From: Isoetes taiwanensis
Lineage: Eukaryota; Streptophyta; Lycopodiopsida; Isoetales; Isoetaceae
Reading direction: 5' to 3'
NCBI GenBank assembly: GCA_021234155.1
Contig: JAJEKV010000053.1
Coordinates: 3,225,025 to 3,289,024, forward strand
DNA: 64,000 nt
Shown here: positions 45,442 through 57,287 of the stretch, one piece after another
Numbering within the stretch: the stretch's first letter is position 1
Layout of the letters: each line of letters begins with the position of its first letter
Notes under the pieces: model-generated
Seen by the model: only the letters and a program-made list of their open reading frames with translations
Databases searched by the model: none
Told to the model about the DNA's origin: nothing
Program-made: the position numbers and the translations under genes

Positions 45442-47005
45442 TGTGACATTCCAAGTATTTATACTGGATAATGATAAATAATATACCGACACGCCACCAA
45501 GAAAGGCACGCCACCATGGGTATTTTGACATTGACCTAAAGGGATTAATTTAGCTATGCTAAATTAACCATTAAAGGATAATTATCCAATTATTTGAAGT
45601 GGACTAATTGGCTATTTAGGGGGCGCCCACCGCCTAACTCGATTGGCCAAAGATGGGGAAGTTCCAATTTGGGTCATCAACTTGACCCCCTAGCCCCATT
45701 GACTCCCAAACCCATCAAGAGGAGCAAGTAAATGACAGCCCACCTTGCAAGCCTTTATTCAGGTGTCCGTGAGTGAGCCAAGTCCGTGGAAGATGGAAGC
45801 ACCAAATGACAACGGATCCAAAGAGGGAACTCGGTGGGTGGTTAGAGTAGCTTGATATTTTTAGAGTAGCGCCCTGCTGGGCACTTGTTGTGTTCATTTC
45901 TTCTTTTCCGTGCTTTGTCAGGGAACTAACCCTTGATTGCAAAGGTGAGTTCTCTTTATTTTCGATTCTGGTCTTGCTCTTAAAGGATGAATTGATAGTT
46001 CTTTGTATAGTATTACTCCGGAGATGGGGAATTAAAGGGGTAGAGACCCGAGCCATGCTAGTAGTATACTTCTAGGTTGATCCCGTGATTTCCCATTAGC
46101 TGCGCCTGTGGCACAAGAGACCACCGGTCGATGCTATGGAATGGCTTAGCACTGAGAGAAGGGACGCTAGGGGCTAAGTGGGGGTGGGGGTCTTGCATGA
46201 ATATAAAAGGCTCCTGGAGACTCCCTACAAGGCTAGGCCTGGAGCCGGTACACGAGAGGGCCGGGTATGGGTCTGACACCCCCCGGTGTAGAGGTGTGAC
46301 CCGCATGGGGCACCATGCACTTTGAGTAGATTTAGGGTGAGCAAGTCGGGCACGGATGCGGGGGTCGCTGAGCGCGCACGTATTCTCTAGCTCACCCATG
46401 GAACCATCGGCGATCCCGGAAGGGGACACTTCCCCGACCGCCTCGGCCGGACTAGGGCTTCATGAACCCCGGAGTAGGCTCGGCGGGTGATGCCTTTGAG
46501 TCTCGCTTCCCGAAGGCGCTATAGCGGCCATGAACCCATCTCAAAGTGTGCACGTGAGGGGGCGGATGGAGTGGACAACCCCTAGCCGATGTTCTATGCC
46601 GCCAACGCCATGTCAAGATTCTGTCCGGCCGATCTTTTTGAGACCTAGCCGTCGGTCGATCCTCACCGAGTCTCGAAGCCGGGTAGAACCATGGGTTTGG
46701 GTGTTTTCCCTAGTATTAAATGCATATTCTTTGTTGTTGTCACTTGATGGATGTGCCACCCCATGTGGTGGTAAATTATGATATGATTATGCCGTGGTGC
46801 TAACCTTGTGTTCACGCTTTCCATGCCACATAGAGCCCCATTGAAGGCGTAATTTAATGACCCTCTCAGGTTCTTCACTTGAGCATCTTCTATAGATGGC
46901 CCGAAGTTAAACGGAGGGCCCCGCTCATGGTGAGTTGGTTGCCATGGGAGGGGAAAGTCCCGCATGTATACGCCCCAGGGTCGATAACGCTCAGTAGGAG
47001 CGCCA
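45442..47005 (+). repeat. Ty3/gypsy 5' LTR
   Basis: About 1.56 kb, starting TGTGACATTCCAAG. It is related along its length to 57288-58844 and to 10567-12120. The two LTRs of this element differ mostly by small insertions and deletions of one to several bases, often in C or G runs. Confidence 0.92.
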
Positions 47006-47008
47006 AGT

Positions 47009-47020
47009 TGGTATCGAGCC
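47009..47020 (+). other. Primer binding site, initiator-Met type, one base missing
   Basis: TGGTATCGAGCC differs from the canonical TGGTATCAGAGCC by one missing A. It sits three bases after the LTR end. Confidence 0.85.
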
Positions 47021-50000
47021 GCGGATTTCGTTAATCAAATCATAGACCGACTAAACCCTAACTCGCTAGTTCGGTAGTTAGGTGGGAGCTTAAGCTAGTG
47101 TGGATGTTTAGCTCTTTGATGTTTGGTTCTCAGGCTAGGTTGATGTAGTAGATTGTAAGTCAAGAGGGTTAGGGCAACCGAGGACCCAAGTTTGAGGGGC
47201 TATAACTTTTGTAGGTAGTTCGGGATGAAGACCTTAAAAGTGGTTCCAATGGATCGGCATATCCAAAACCCCAGGAGGGTCATCAACAAAGCGGAAAGGA
47301 GTCAAGGAGGGGCCCCGAAGTCAACTCCCTAAGCGCCTGCTTTTTATCGACTTGCAGACGCGGTAGAACGCCAGATAACGTTGTCTACGGGCCGAATCGA
47401 GCAACGCCAGCCAGATTTCGCCCGAAGTCAACCCTGGCGCGCTTTGTTTTACCGACTTACGGGCCATGGGGGAGCTGCAGAGAATGCCGGTTTACCGGAC
47501 CGTAGATATTTGCGTATTCCCCGGGCCAGATAATTATCTTTAAAAAAAAGTAAACTTTTTTAAAATTTTAAGAGGTAGGGCGGTCAGTTCATTTGCTTTA
47601 CTGCTTCCACCGCTTAGGGTCCGACGCTTCGCCATAGCACGGACGGCTTTTGTTTCCCACCTTGGTTCTTCATCATTTCTTACCCCCTAGCTTTCCTCAT
47701 ACCGTTTTCCTAATCAAGAACGCCATCAGGCCATTTAGATTCAGCCGCCAGCTATGGCTACCACCAAGAGTACCGCGGACCCCACTACCCTACTTATCCG
47801 CCAGATCATATAGCGATCGCCAAAGATATGGTCGCTGACCCCGCTGATTGATTGATATACTTCTGGATGAGTTGGTAATAGATTTTACAATCCACGCCAG
47901 GGATACCCTATCCCATCTACCATTACTTCCTGAAAGCGCTTTTGGTTAGCCTGGAACCTCCCATGCCTTTCCTTATACCATGGTAACCGACTTGTCATGA
48001 TGTTGATTAAATTTTTACCTCCGAATGTGAGGGACAATAATCGAGGAGGAGGACATTAGAACGTAGGTCTAATCGTGATCCCGAACTTGGGCTGAGGATG
48101 ACCAATCGGAGGTGGAACGAGCCGAATATCTGCTCGCTCGGGTCGAGTACAGTATCTAGGGGGATGGAGTCGCCATTGATGGCAGGGCAATCGAAGCTTC
48201 CATATCGCTGGGGCATGAAGCTTCCCGAGCTTTTTATGTGGGAGAGATTCCCGACATCACCGGATTATTTGACGACCATCCCATCGATATGAACCAAATA
48301 ACCCATTGTTGAAAGACAAGACATTGAGGTTGAAGACGCACCTCCAAAAGAGCTAGAGAGTAACGGGAGGAAATGAAAGAATCCAAAAGGAGAAAGAGGA
48401 GAAGGCCCGACAAGAACAAATAGACCGCCAGGTAATGGGGACCGTAGAATGAGCAGGGCCCAACCTGCATCGGACCGACGCATCAAACACCGGAGAAAGC
48501 CGCCGCCCGAAAAGTCCCAAGCAGCCGCGACAAGGAGAAGTTGAAGACCGCCTGAGCTTTTGGGAAGAATGTGAGTTCCAGCCCGGTGGCAGAATGGGTG
48601 GATGCCTCCCGCCTCGGCCCTATTGTTAGCCAAGACGATACCACGGCAAAGGGGCCCCATTCCCAACCCTCAGCCCACCGGGGAAGCCCCACCGTATAGA
48701 CCCGCAGATCGTGGCCTTTACGAGATCCGTAGTTGCCAAGTCCACGCAACTTCGACACGAAAGCCGCTTTTTCAAAGGTTGGTCCGGGAGATAGCCCAAG
48801 AATTTAAAACCTCCGCCTGCATTTTTGCCATCCTACGCTTCAAGAGGTCAGAAGCTCACCGTGGCACTTTTTTGGTGATGCGTAATCTTTGGCGCTTATC
48901 CACGCAAAGAGAGTCACCATAATGCCAAGGATTTGGCCCCGCCTCGCCAGGATTCTGGGAGAGCCGCCCTTAGTAAATTTTGAGAATGTCTGCTTGTAAA
49001 TATTTTTGTTATATTAAATAAAAATCTACATTTTGTCCTTTGTATTAGGTAATTTAAAAATGCTGACATCAAGATAAATAAAGGGTTAAAAGGATCTTTA
49101 AAGTTTCATTTTCATTTGTTTAAATCGTTTTTCTTCCTCCCTCCCTCCCTTCCAAATACCATGGTCGCCACACCGACCTACTTGTATGGTACCGTGATAG
49201 AGAGCATTGGGATCCATTGTGTTCTTCGACCAAGCACGCCCTTTTCTATGCCGCCTTGACCTCATCTCTAATATGCAACGCACCCAGATTATGCCGGATT
49301 CCTAGAGTTTTATACTGGGGGAGAAGCTTCCTTTGTGTATTCCTCTGGGGAACCTCCCTAGTTGTACCTAGAACGGATGTAGTCCCGAGATATGCTAGGG
49401 TGACACCCACTATATGATGTGCTCAAGGGCAAGCTTAGATGGCAAACAAATGCCCGTTGTTCAAACACCAAGGGCTTTAACAATATCTTGAAGTTGTTTT
49501 GCCCTAGCCATCCTCATGGATCAAGACGCTGAGGATGACACATTCGGGTAGAGAAAGGCAAACTCCCCGAGTCGAGGAGGAAGAGGATGAGCACGAGGCA
49601 TGGGGTGACTTCGCGCTGGAAGCAAAATGCGAGAGGAGATGCCACCACGACGGGAACAAGTCGCACGCTTGTCAAGCTAGATGCCCTTCCGCGGTATATC
49701 ACCAAGGGCAAGAGTATCTTCTTTTGGATGATATTATCCGGACTTATCACATGGTGGCCGTGGTTGCCGCCGGCGCAGCGACCATGTACTCTATGAGTTA
49801 GCGAGTAATATGGATGATTTCATCGACTTTACTCCCATTGACCTGCCACGAGGTATAGCAGCCTAATCCAATTCCATCGTAGAGACCATAGAGCCATTTG
49901 AAACTTTGGTACGCTTTTGGGAACCGGTGATGCGTGATCCGCCATCTCAGCCTTTCACGGATGCCTTTTACAAACTATGGGGCCTTATGGTTCCAAACAT

Positions 50001-51470
50001 TAATATGGTCGAAGTTCCTCTGGTTTGGATGAGGAGGGAGAGGATCTCAGACCATAATGCTGCCATTTGAAGGAAGAGCAGAGGAACTCAAGGAAGAAGA
50101 AGTCCCTATGGACTTGGATAAGGAGGTTGCCACGCTCGGAGACCCCAAGAAGGGAAGGTATTGGGAAATCACCTCACCCGCTTCTTCCTATCGCCTTTCG
50201 GCAGGGCAAGTTCTTTTTTGTAGCCCGGGACTTAGGGGCCGCAGGTCGAGGCTTCGTGGTGGACCCTCCGTGTTTTTCCACATTGGTGGCAGTACAAAAG
50301 CTTCCCTATCCTGACGCTTTACCACACGTGCTCGTTCGCGGGATCTTGCCCTCACCGCATTGGGGCAGGATATTGCACCATGGATGAGTATGAAGCTCCT
50401 TACGGCGGCCCCATTGGCTACCGCCTATCCGCCAGAGCCCGCCTCCATTGCAGCTGCCACAGTAGACCCAGGGGTGACTCTATTACGACATCGCATCGCC
50501 AGCAACCACCTCCCCGCCTATGGACGCAGAGGAGGGGACCTAGTTCCAGGACAATTGTATTACGATCTTGTACTGCTGTGATAGTTGTAAAATTTTGATT
50601 TGACATTTTCCTTAGCCATTTTATAATATATGTGCCATTTTCTTATGGTTTATGATTATTGTATCGATGAATACAATTAAATTGTTTTCTTCCATGATAC
50701 TTCCTTGTATCTATTAGAGTTTCGAGTGTAAGAAACTGTTCCACATTGTATATTATTTTTGTCGCCTCGCGCATCTAGGACTCAAGAATATGAAGAAAGA
50801 ATCACCAACCGTGATACCTGACGGATGATCCAGGGCCTCCCGAACAAGATTACGGCCAACGATATGGGGAGTACCTGGAGCGGGACGGTGATTATGAGGT
50901 AGGGGAACCTGCAGAAGAAGGAGAGCCTTATGATCCAGCTAAAGGCTTGGAAGTAGTTAACATTCTCCGAGAACCGGCCTTTGAGGATTTTACACCAAAC
51001 TCTTCTAAAACATGGGATTACTACCGTAGGGACATGACAAGGCATGAAGCTACCGGACGCTTAATGATCACTTGTGGCAGCATTTTGGCGCGCTAAGAAG
51101 GCTCTTTATCTCTCATCATTAGCCCCACGCTTAGACTACCAGCCCGTTATTGTCCAGCCGGGCTCGCTACAAGTTAGTCGTGAGCTGTACGCCAGAGCCG
51201 CTCGCTATCTTATCTTGTACTTTTTGCCCCCCTAGGTCGGCCCCCTCTTTTTCTTCCATGCTTACGCAGGATTTTAGAATTGTCCATTTGATTCTCAGAT
51301 ATACCACTTTAACTTTTTGTCACTACCAATGTAATGATCTCTAATGTAACAACCGTTCTCTTATAACAAAGATCTTTCCTATTGTACTCTTTTTATTTAT
51401 TCTCTAAATACTATCCTAAATGATCTTTTTGTGAGACTTGAGGTCACTATAAATTTGCTTATACCTTTTT
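47021..51470 (+). other. Long leader of the Ty3 element, no domain recognised
   Basis: This stretch has several open frames of 60-130 codons on both strands, none with motifs I know. It may hold a decayed extra open reading frame upstream of gag, as in some large gypsy lineages, or a nested insertion whose borders I cannot find. Confidence 0.45.
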
Positions 51471-52700
51471 ATGCTCAATATAGACGGTGCACGCAACGCC
51501 GCCTGGCAGACGCTCTCGAATGCCAGCAGACTAACACCTGAGCAGGAACTTATGTTGATGAAGAGGCAATTAGTCGAAGTTACAAACTTATGTGTTGAAT
51601 GCCAACCCACCGTAGCATGTACAGAGGATGGACCTGGAAAGTTACCTCCGCTTGCCGCCAAGTCCACCACCACAACAGCCCACTTGCACCGGAACCAGCC
51701 CCCGCTCGCACAAAGGAGGTACCATTCTAAACGCCGTCGGAGTTCCTCTAGGGATAGTGCCACCTCCTCACCAATCAACCACCTTCGCGGTCCTCCGAAG
51801 TCGCCTCAGATCATCCTGAAGGACAATGCAAAGCCGACAAGGAGTAACCGTGAAGACGGTTGATACGGCAAGATATGGAAAATAGGAACCGCCCGGCTTT
51901 GATGGGAAATCTAGAGGCGGCTAAATGCGTAGTCCTAGTTGACCAGATGAAGGAGTTTAGAAAATCCTACCGCATGACAGAAAAGGATATTGTGAAAGGT
52001 TGCCACCACAAACCTTTTACGGTGAGCTGCCCGTATTTGGTGGAAGGGCTATGCTAGAGCCAAGCATCCGACAGAAGTAGATGCAAATTCAAAAGTTTGC
52101 CAAAGCTTTTAAGTCGCGATTACGCGCCCCGCGGCGCACAAATGCCGCCAGATTCAGATTTTTACCGGTTGGAGCAAAAGGGCATGTCGGTTCGTGCCTA
52201 CACAGATGAACCCATGCGCCTGAGGCTATATGTGTCGGTATGAATGAAAAGAGGGGCGGAGGGTTATATTGAAGGGTTGGCCCCATCAATTAAACTAATG
52301 GTTAAGGCCATAGACCCCTAAGTCGGGCTGGGTGAGGCTGAGGCTAAGGCACCGGAGCCTTGAAGAAGACACGCCAAGGGGCCGCATTCTTCAACGCCCA
52401 AGATCTTATTCCCTTACCACGCTCGCATAATACCTTATAAGGGCCGCTTCACCCAACCGGCCCTCAAAGAAACTCTAACGGCCGGGCAGGAAAAGAAAGT
52501 CACCTTCAGCATCGCGCCGATAAACCCAACAATGTCGTAAGGAAGTTCGAACCTCTGCGCCCATTCCCAAAGAGGTTCTCGAGAAAATTCGCCGAGATAA
52601 GGCATGCTACAGTGTGGCGCGGCCCGGCACTTCATGCAGAATTGTCCTTATGTCACTGCAGACGCCGGGCCTGGCCATGGTCACCTCGATTGGGGACGAT
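51471..52700 (+). pseudogene. gag: Ty3/gypsy gag remnant with zinc knuckle
   Basis: Gag coats the element RNA inside virus-like particles. Fragments in shifting frames include TLSNASRLTPEQELMLMKRQ near 51500, the capsid-type blocks LEQKGMSVRAYTDE near 52170 and YIEGLAPSIKLMVKAI near 52265, and a CCHC knuckle near 52600-52650 (CGAARHFMQNCPY). In the knuckle a missing base before CAGTGTGG shifts the frame between its first and second cysteines. Several stops occur. Confidence 0.75.
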
Positions 52701-52764
52701 ATCGAAGCCCACACCACTGCCGAGGAGGAGGCTCCCCGAAAGTATATTCACGGGCGCCTCATAT

Positions 52765-53279
52765 CCTGTTTTATAGAAACCGCAATGCTGAAAGTCACCG
52801 GCCAAGTTATTTCCACCATAGGTCAAGTAGACAGTAAACCTTTTATAATTCTTATGGATACGGGAAGTACACATAACTTTGCTTCTCCTAGAATGGCTCA
52901 GGTATTGCAGCTTGAGACTTTGAGGTCCCGACCGAGACCCTCGCCACGCTAGCCGCTGGAAAATCGTGACATACCATGGCCGTCGCATTAACCTTAGGAT
53001 GCAGTTGCCAGGTGCACCAGTTGCTTTGGACGCCGAGTTAATGGATATTGGCAAATATGACCTCATTGTTGGTATGGAATTCTTGGCTGCGAGAAACGGG
53101 AAGTTACCTTCAACGCAGCTAATGGAGCCCGCGTGACTATAAAAGGTGATCCATTCAACCCTATCATGCAGTCTATGTCCATCAGACAGTTAGATAAAGC
53201 TATACGTAGGGATAACCTCCTCTGCGTCATGAGACTTGCCTCCATTGAGTCAGATGCTAAACAGAAGCAAGTAATTCAT
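52765..53279 (+). pseudogene. Ty3/gypsy aspartic protease remnant
   Basis: The active-site motif ILMDTGSTHNFAS (catalytic Asp at 52857-52859) follows VDSKPF, as in plant gypsy proteases. Downstream text (DIGKYDLIVGMEFLAA type, near 53045) is the usual end of the domain, with frameshifts near 52930 and 53090. The reading is cut by the MITE at 53282. Confidence 0.8.
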
Positions 53280-53828
53280 TAGAGGTAATTTGAGATCTCC
53301 TTTTGTCCCCATAAGAATCCTCCAATAGAATGAGTACTCTACATCAAACTGCAATTAATGCAGCATTAACAACTTCATTGCTGTCGTTTTTTCCCTATAA
53401 CTTTTGATCTACTCATGAAAATGCTGCGGCGTTTATTGCATTAGATGCAGAATGAAAATATCTTTCAAGTGATATATGGTTATGATGTATTTTAATACAA
53501 GCCATATGTGTTAACCTTAAAAAATATGGTTTTTTGCTCTTTTCTTATATATTTACATCCCAAAAGATATAACAATGGGTTGTCATTAGAAAGATCTTAA
53601 GGAGACGAATCCATTGCCACAAATAGTGTTCGAATCGGAGTTTTTGATCAAAAGTTATAGTAGAAAAATGACACTGCAAAAGTTAGTTAGAACTGCATTA
53701 ATTACTGCTGCCACATAATACTGGAATAAAATACACTGGAGCTCTTCTCTTATTGGACAGTTTAAAAAGCTGATGTGGCTTTTTAAGCATCCCTTAATGG
53801 GACAAAATGAGATCTCAAATTACCTCTA
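53280..53828. mobile_element. MITE with TA duplication inside the Ty3 pol
   Basis: The element proper, 53282-53826 (545 bp), is bounded by terminal inverted repeats of about 28 bp that start GAGGTAATTTGAGATCTC, with one mismatch in that range. It is flanked by TA on both sides (53280-53281, 53827-53828), as for Tc1/mariner-type elements. Inner inverted repeats are present too: CTATAACTTTTGATC near 53395 pairs with GATCAAAAGTTATAG near 53646. No transposase is encoded. Its removal would join protease to RT sequence, so it inserted after the Ty3 element. Confidence 0.88.
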
Positions 53829-54650
53829 ATGGATACTTTGCCAGAGGGCATTGCTAATCTTCTCCGAGAATTTCGCGATCTTTTTCCAGATGAGATCCAA
53901 AAGGTCCCTCCTTTTAGAGGGGTGGAATGTGAGATAGCTTTGGAACCAAATACTAAGCCTACCAGTAAGGCCCCGTACCGTATGAGTCCCCCTGAATTGG
54001 TCGAGCTTAAGAAGCAACTTCAAGAGCTATTAAACCTCGGCAACTGAATAAGCATACCATCAAGAATCGCTATGCTTTACCACGAGCAGACGATCTTATG
54101 GACCAGTTGCAAGGAGCCAGATACTTTTCAAAGATTGACTTACGCTCCGGATACCATCAGATAAGGATTAAGGAAGAGGACATCCATAAATCTGCCTTTC
54201 GCACTAGATATGGGCATTATGAGTTTACTGTTATGCCTTTTGGATTAACTAATGCACCCGCAACTTTCATGCGATTGATGAATGATGTCTTCCGACAGTA
54301 CTTGGATGATTTTGTTGTTATTTTCTTTGACGACATTCTCATCTACAGTAAGACTCTGGAGGAGCATGAGCAACATCTTAGGCTGGCACTACAAAAGCTA
54401 AGACGTCATCAGCTCTTTGCCAAGTTCTCTAAGTGGAAGTTTGCCACTCCAAAGGTGGATTATTTGGGACATGTCATTTCAGCAGAGGGAATTGCTACCG
54501 ATCCAACAAAGACAGAGGCAGTGAAGGATTGGCCCATTCCAGGAAATGTCTCAGAGGTCCGAAGTTTCTTAGGATTGGCAGGATATTACAGAAATTTGTT
54601 AAGGATTTTGCAAGGATTAAAAGACCCCCACCGATCTTACAAAGCATGAG
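53829..54650 (+). pseudogene. Ty3/gypsy reverse transcriptase
   Basis: The domain starts with LLREFRDLFPDEIQ, and then [17 protein letters not shown] (frame ends at 54047). The RT core in a second frame (54098-54649) reads [38 protein letters not shown] and the catalytic box FFDDILIY (Asp pair at 54329-54334), then [11 protein letters not shown] and [11 protein letters not shown]. All RT blocks are there. A one-step shift at about 54040 and decay after 54600 break the frame. Confidence 0.95.
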
Positions 54651-54764
54651 AGAAGGTAAAAGGATTGGATTGAGCATTGGAAAGCAAAAGGTCCAAGGAA
54701 GTTTTCAAGGAAGCTTAAGGATGTTTTTTAACGCCGGCTCCCCCTCCCATTGCCCTCCACGAAA

Positions 54765-55145
54765 AGGATAAACTAGTGGCAACGGATACCGCGAAGATTG
54801 CTACCGGTGGAGTCCTAATGCAGGAGGAGAGGGTTATTGCATACCATTCAAAGAAAATGAACGAGATCTAAATAAATATACCCCACCCATGATCGAGTTG
54901 TTAGTCGTTGTCCGCTGGGTCACAGATATGGAGACACTACCTTCTTGGTAGAAGATTTCAACTTGATACAGATCATCGAGTCTCCGTTATTCATCCACAC
55001 CACCGAATCTCAACCTCCGCCAAAGAAGATGGATGGAATTTCGAGGAGTATGATTTTGAGATTATGTATAATTGGGAAGCACAATGTGGTTTGCGGATGC
55101 TGTCACGCCATCCCTTGATAACCCGAACCCATTGTAACGCCAATT
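54765..55145 (+). pseudogene. Ty3/gypsy RNase H remnant
   Basis: Blocks ATDTAKIATGGVLMQEERVI then AYHSKKMNERDLNKYTPP, WRHYLLGRRFQLDTDH and WNFEEYDFEIMY are in the standard order. They lie in two or three frames, so the domain is broken. It degrades RNA from the DNA/RNA hybrid in working elements. Confidence 0.88.
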
Positions 55146-55349
55146 TCACACTCACTCAGTGAGTTTGGAAAAACGATAGAACAGACCTTGGCCATGCATC
55201 CCAGTTCGCGGATGTTTGGGATAGTTTGAATAAGCAAAACGCACATACGTGATAAAGAACGCGGAAGCTTTAAAAGAAAGAAAGAGGGCAACTTGTTATA
55301 TTACAAGGATAAGTTGTGTGTACACGAGACTTCGAGTCCATGACACGAC

Positions 55350-56410
55350 AACAGCCCTATATTGGGACATATGCAGTTTTATGAAGACCTACTTTAAGAT
55401 CCGCCCAAGCATTTCTGGCCTTCTATGAAGAAGGATATTGCTAGGTACATTAAGCTAAAGGTCGTATGTCAAGAAACCAAGGCTGAGCAATTAAGGATTC
55501 CGTGAGAGTTGCAACCTCCGGATGTGCCCAACGCTAAGTGGGAAGTGATAACCATGGATTTCATTATAGGCCTTCCCGCATGCTCGCGGGATATGATGCA
55601 TTGATGGTAGTAGTCGACAAATTGTCGAAAAATGGCTCATTTCTTGCCATGTCGCATCACGATACGATATGCTCTTTCGATCACGCTTCCATTTGCAAAA
55701 GAGATCTTCGATTGCAACGGAATGCCACGAAGTTATTGTATCCGGATTGTGGATCCCAAATTCGTAAGTGCATTTTTGAAAGACTTCTTTGCCACCATCC
55801 ACACCAAGCTTGCTATGAGTACGGCATATCATCCTCAGACGGATGGTCATACAATCGCATCATAGAGGATATGCTACGAAGTTATGTGTGGAGTAAGCAG
55901 TCACAATGGGCTGACTATATTTATCTGGTCGAGTTTGCCTATAACAGCATGAAACAGGAGTCTTCTAGAATGTCTCCCTTTATGATAAATTATGGTTATC
56001 AATGTCTTACTCCGCACACATGGCATAACCCCCGCTTCTAAAGTGGAGGTTTTCAACAACCTCTTAGAAATGCAAGCTTTAGTTGAGGAAGTTCGTGGTT
56101 ACTTATTGGTCGCAATAACGTCGTAAGAGTGTAGATAGACACGTAACCCCACGAAGTCTTCCGGTGGGCTTAATCAGTTTTGGCTTAAAATTAAGGTAAA
56201 ACAGGCCAACCTTAAGATTGGTAACTGCAAGAAGCTGGCACCCAGATACTGGGCCGTTCAAAATCATTGAACGAAAGTTGGAGAACAGCATATCGCTTTT
56301 GGATTTTACAACCCTGAAGATCCACAAGGTCTTTTCACGGAGTCTTCAAACAACACACCCCGCATCCGTGAGGAGATCTTGGATACACCCACCCTTCTTG
56401 AAATGACGTA
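55350..56410 (+). pseudogene. Ty3/gypsy integrase remnant
   Basis: Core blocks are WEVITMDFIIGLP near 55540, MAHFLPC near 55632, STAYHPQTDGHT near 55820, NRIIEDMLRSYV near 55853 and WADYIYLVEFAYNSM near 55910. Then comes the C-terminal GPFKIIERK with LKIHKVFSRSL near 56250-56320. The frame breaks several times. The expected acidic residues of the DDE core lie in broken frames, so I cannot confirm all three. No chromodomain is seen after it. Confidence 0.88.
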
Positions 56411-57287
56411 AGAGCATCTAGATATAGTGCGCCCGAAGCTCTTTGATGATCGGGCCTATAAGCTGCACGTATGAGTCAAATGCTACAATACTTGGTTAAG
56501 GGAAACACTTGCCGCCAGAGAGATGCTACGGGTGATGAAAATAGACCTTGAGAAGCACTATCCGACTTCATGGAATCTCAAGGTCGCGACTATCAACGAT
56601 GCTATCAACCCCGCAACGGCCGTAAGCTTGGAAGCTTGATTGCCGTGAGTGACGCTTAGAGGGGTAGATGCATCGTAAGTAATAATAGTTACCGATGATG
56701 AGATCACCTTTGTTCTCTAGACGGTGTACCGCCGACATGTTGACATGACCACGAATAGCTTGGAGAGCATATAGTTGATAGGCCGCTCATCTCGGCTACA
56801 ATGGGAACAACCTACCATCCTATGCCGCCGCGAATGAATTGCAAAACCATAGACATGATAGGTCCCCTTTGTAGATAGGGTTTTCTTTTTATTCATTATA
56901 GGTGGTCCCTTCAACCACAATCTATTTATATTAATTATTTATACTATATACCGACATGTGCATGCCAAAGGAACAGCTTCGCGGACTCGCCCATGCATGA
57001 GGGTTGCTGGATGGCCCGGACTTCTGTTTGGTCTACATGTGTTCTTTTTCGCTGTCGATAATGTTTTGAAATTGACTTCGGTCCTTGAACTTTCTTTTGA
57101 TGATAAGTCTGTAAAATGCACCTTGATGCTTACACATGATATATTTTGAACTTCAATCTATTACCTGTCAGAAATAATGAGTTATCTTCCTTCTTTAAGT
57201 ATACTTTCTCCTATTTCCGCCAAGGATTAACCTCCCTCGGTTAACTAAACCCCAATGTGAGGACAACATTATTTCTATAGGGGAGAA
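56411..57287 (+). other. Ty3 element 3' internal region and purine tract
   Basis: No domain is recognised between the integrase and the 3' LTR. A purine tract (AGGGGAGAA, about 57279-57287) lies directly before the LTR and would prime plus-strand synthesis. Confidence 0.65.

Noticed and set aside
45104-45531. Two overlapping charged minus-strand frames (RSSSKKQ-type repeats)
   Set aside because: They are the reverse reading of the T-rich minisatellite and part of the LTR.
56939-57149. Overlapping frames of 60-63 codons on both strands inside the Ty3 element tail
   Set aside because: Short, without motifs, and located between integrase and 3' LTR where no gene is expected.
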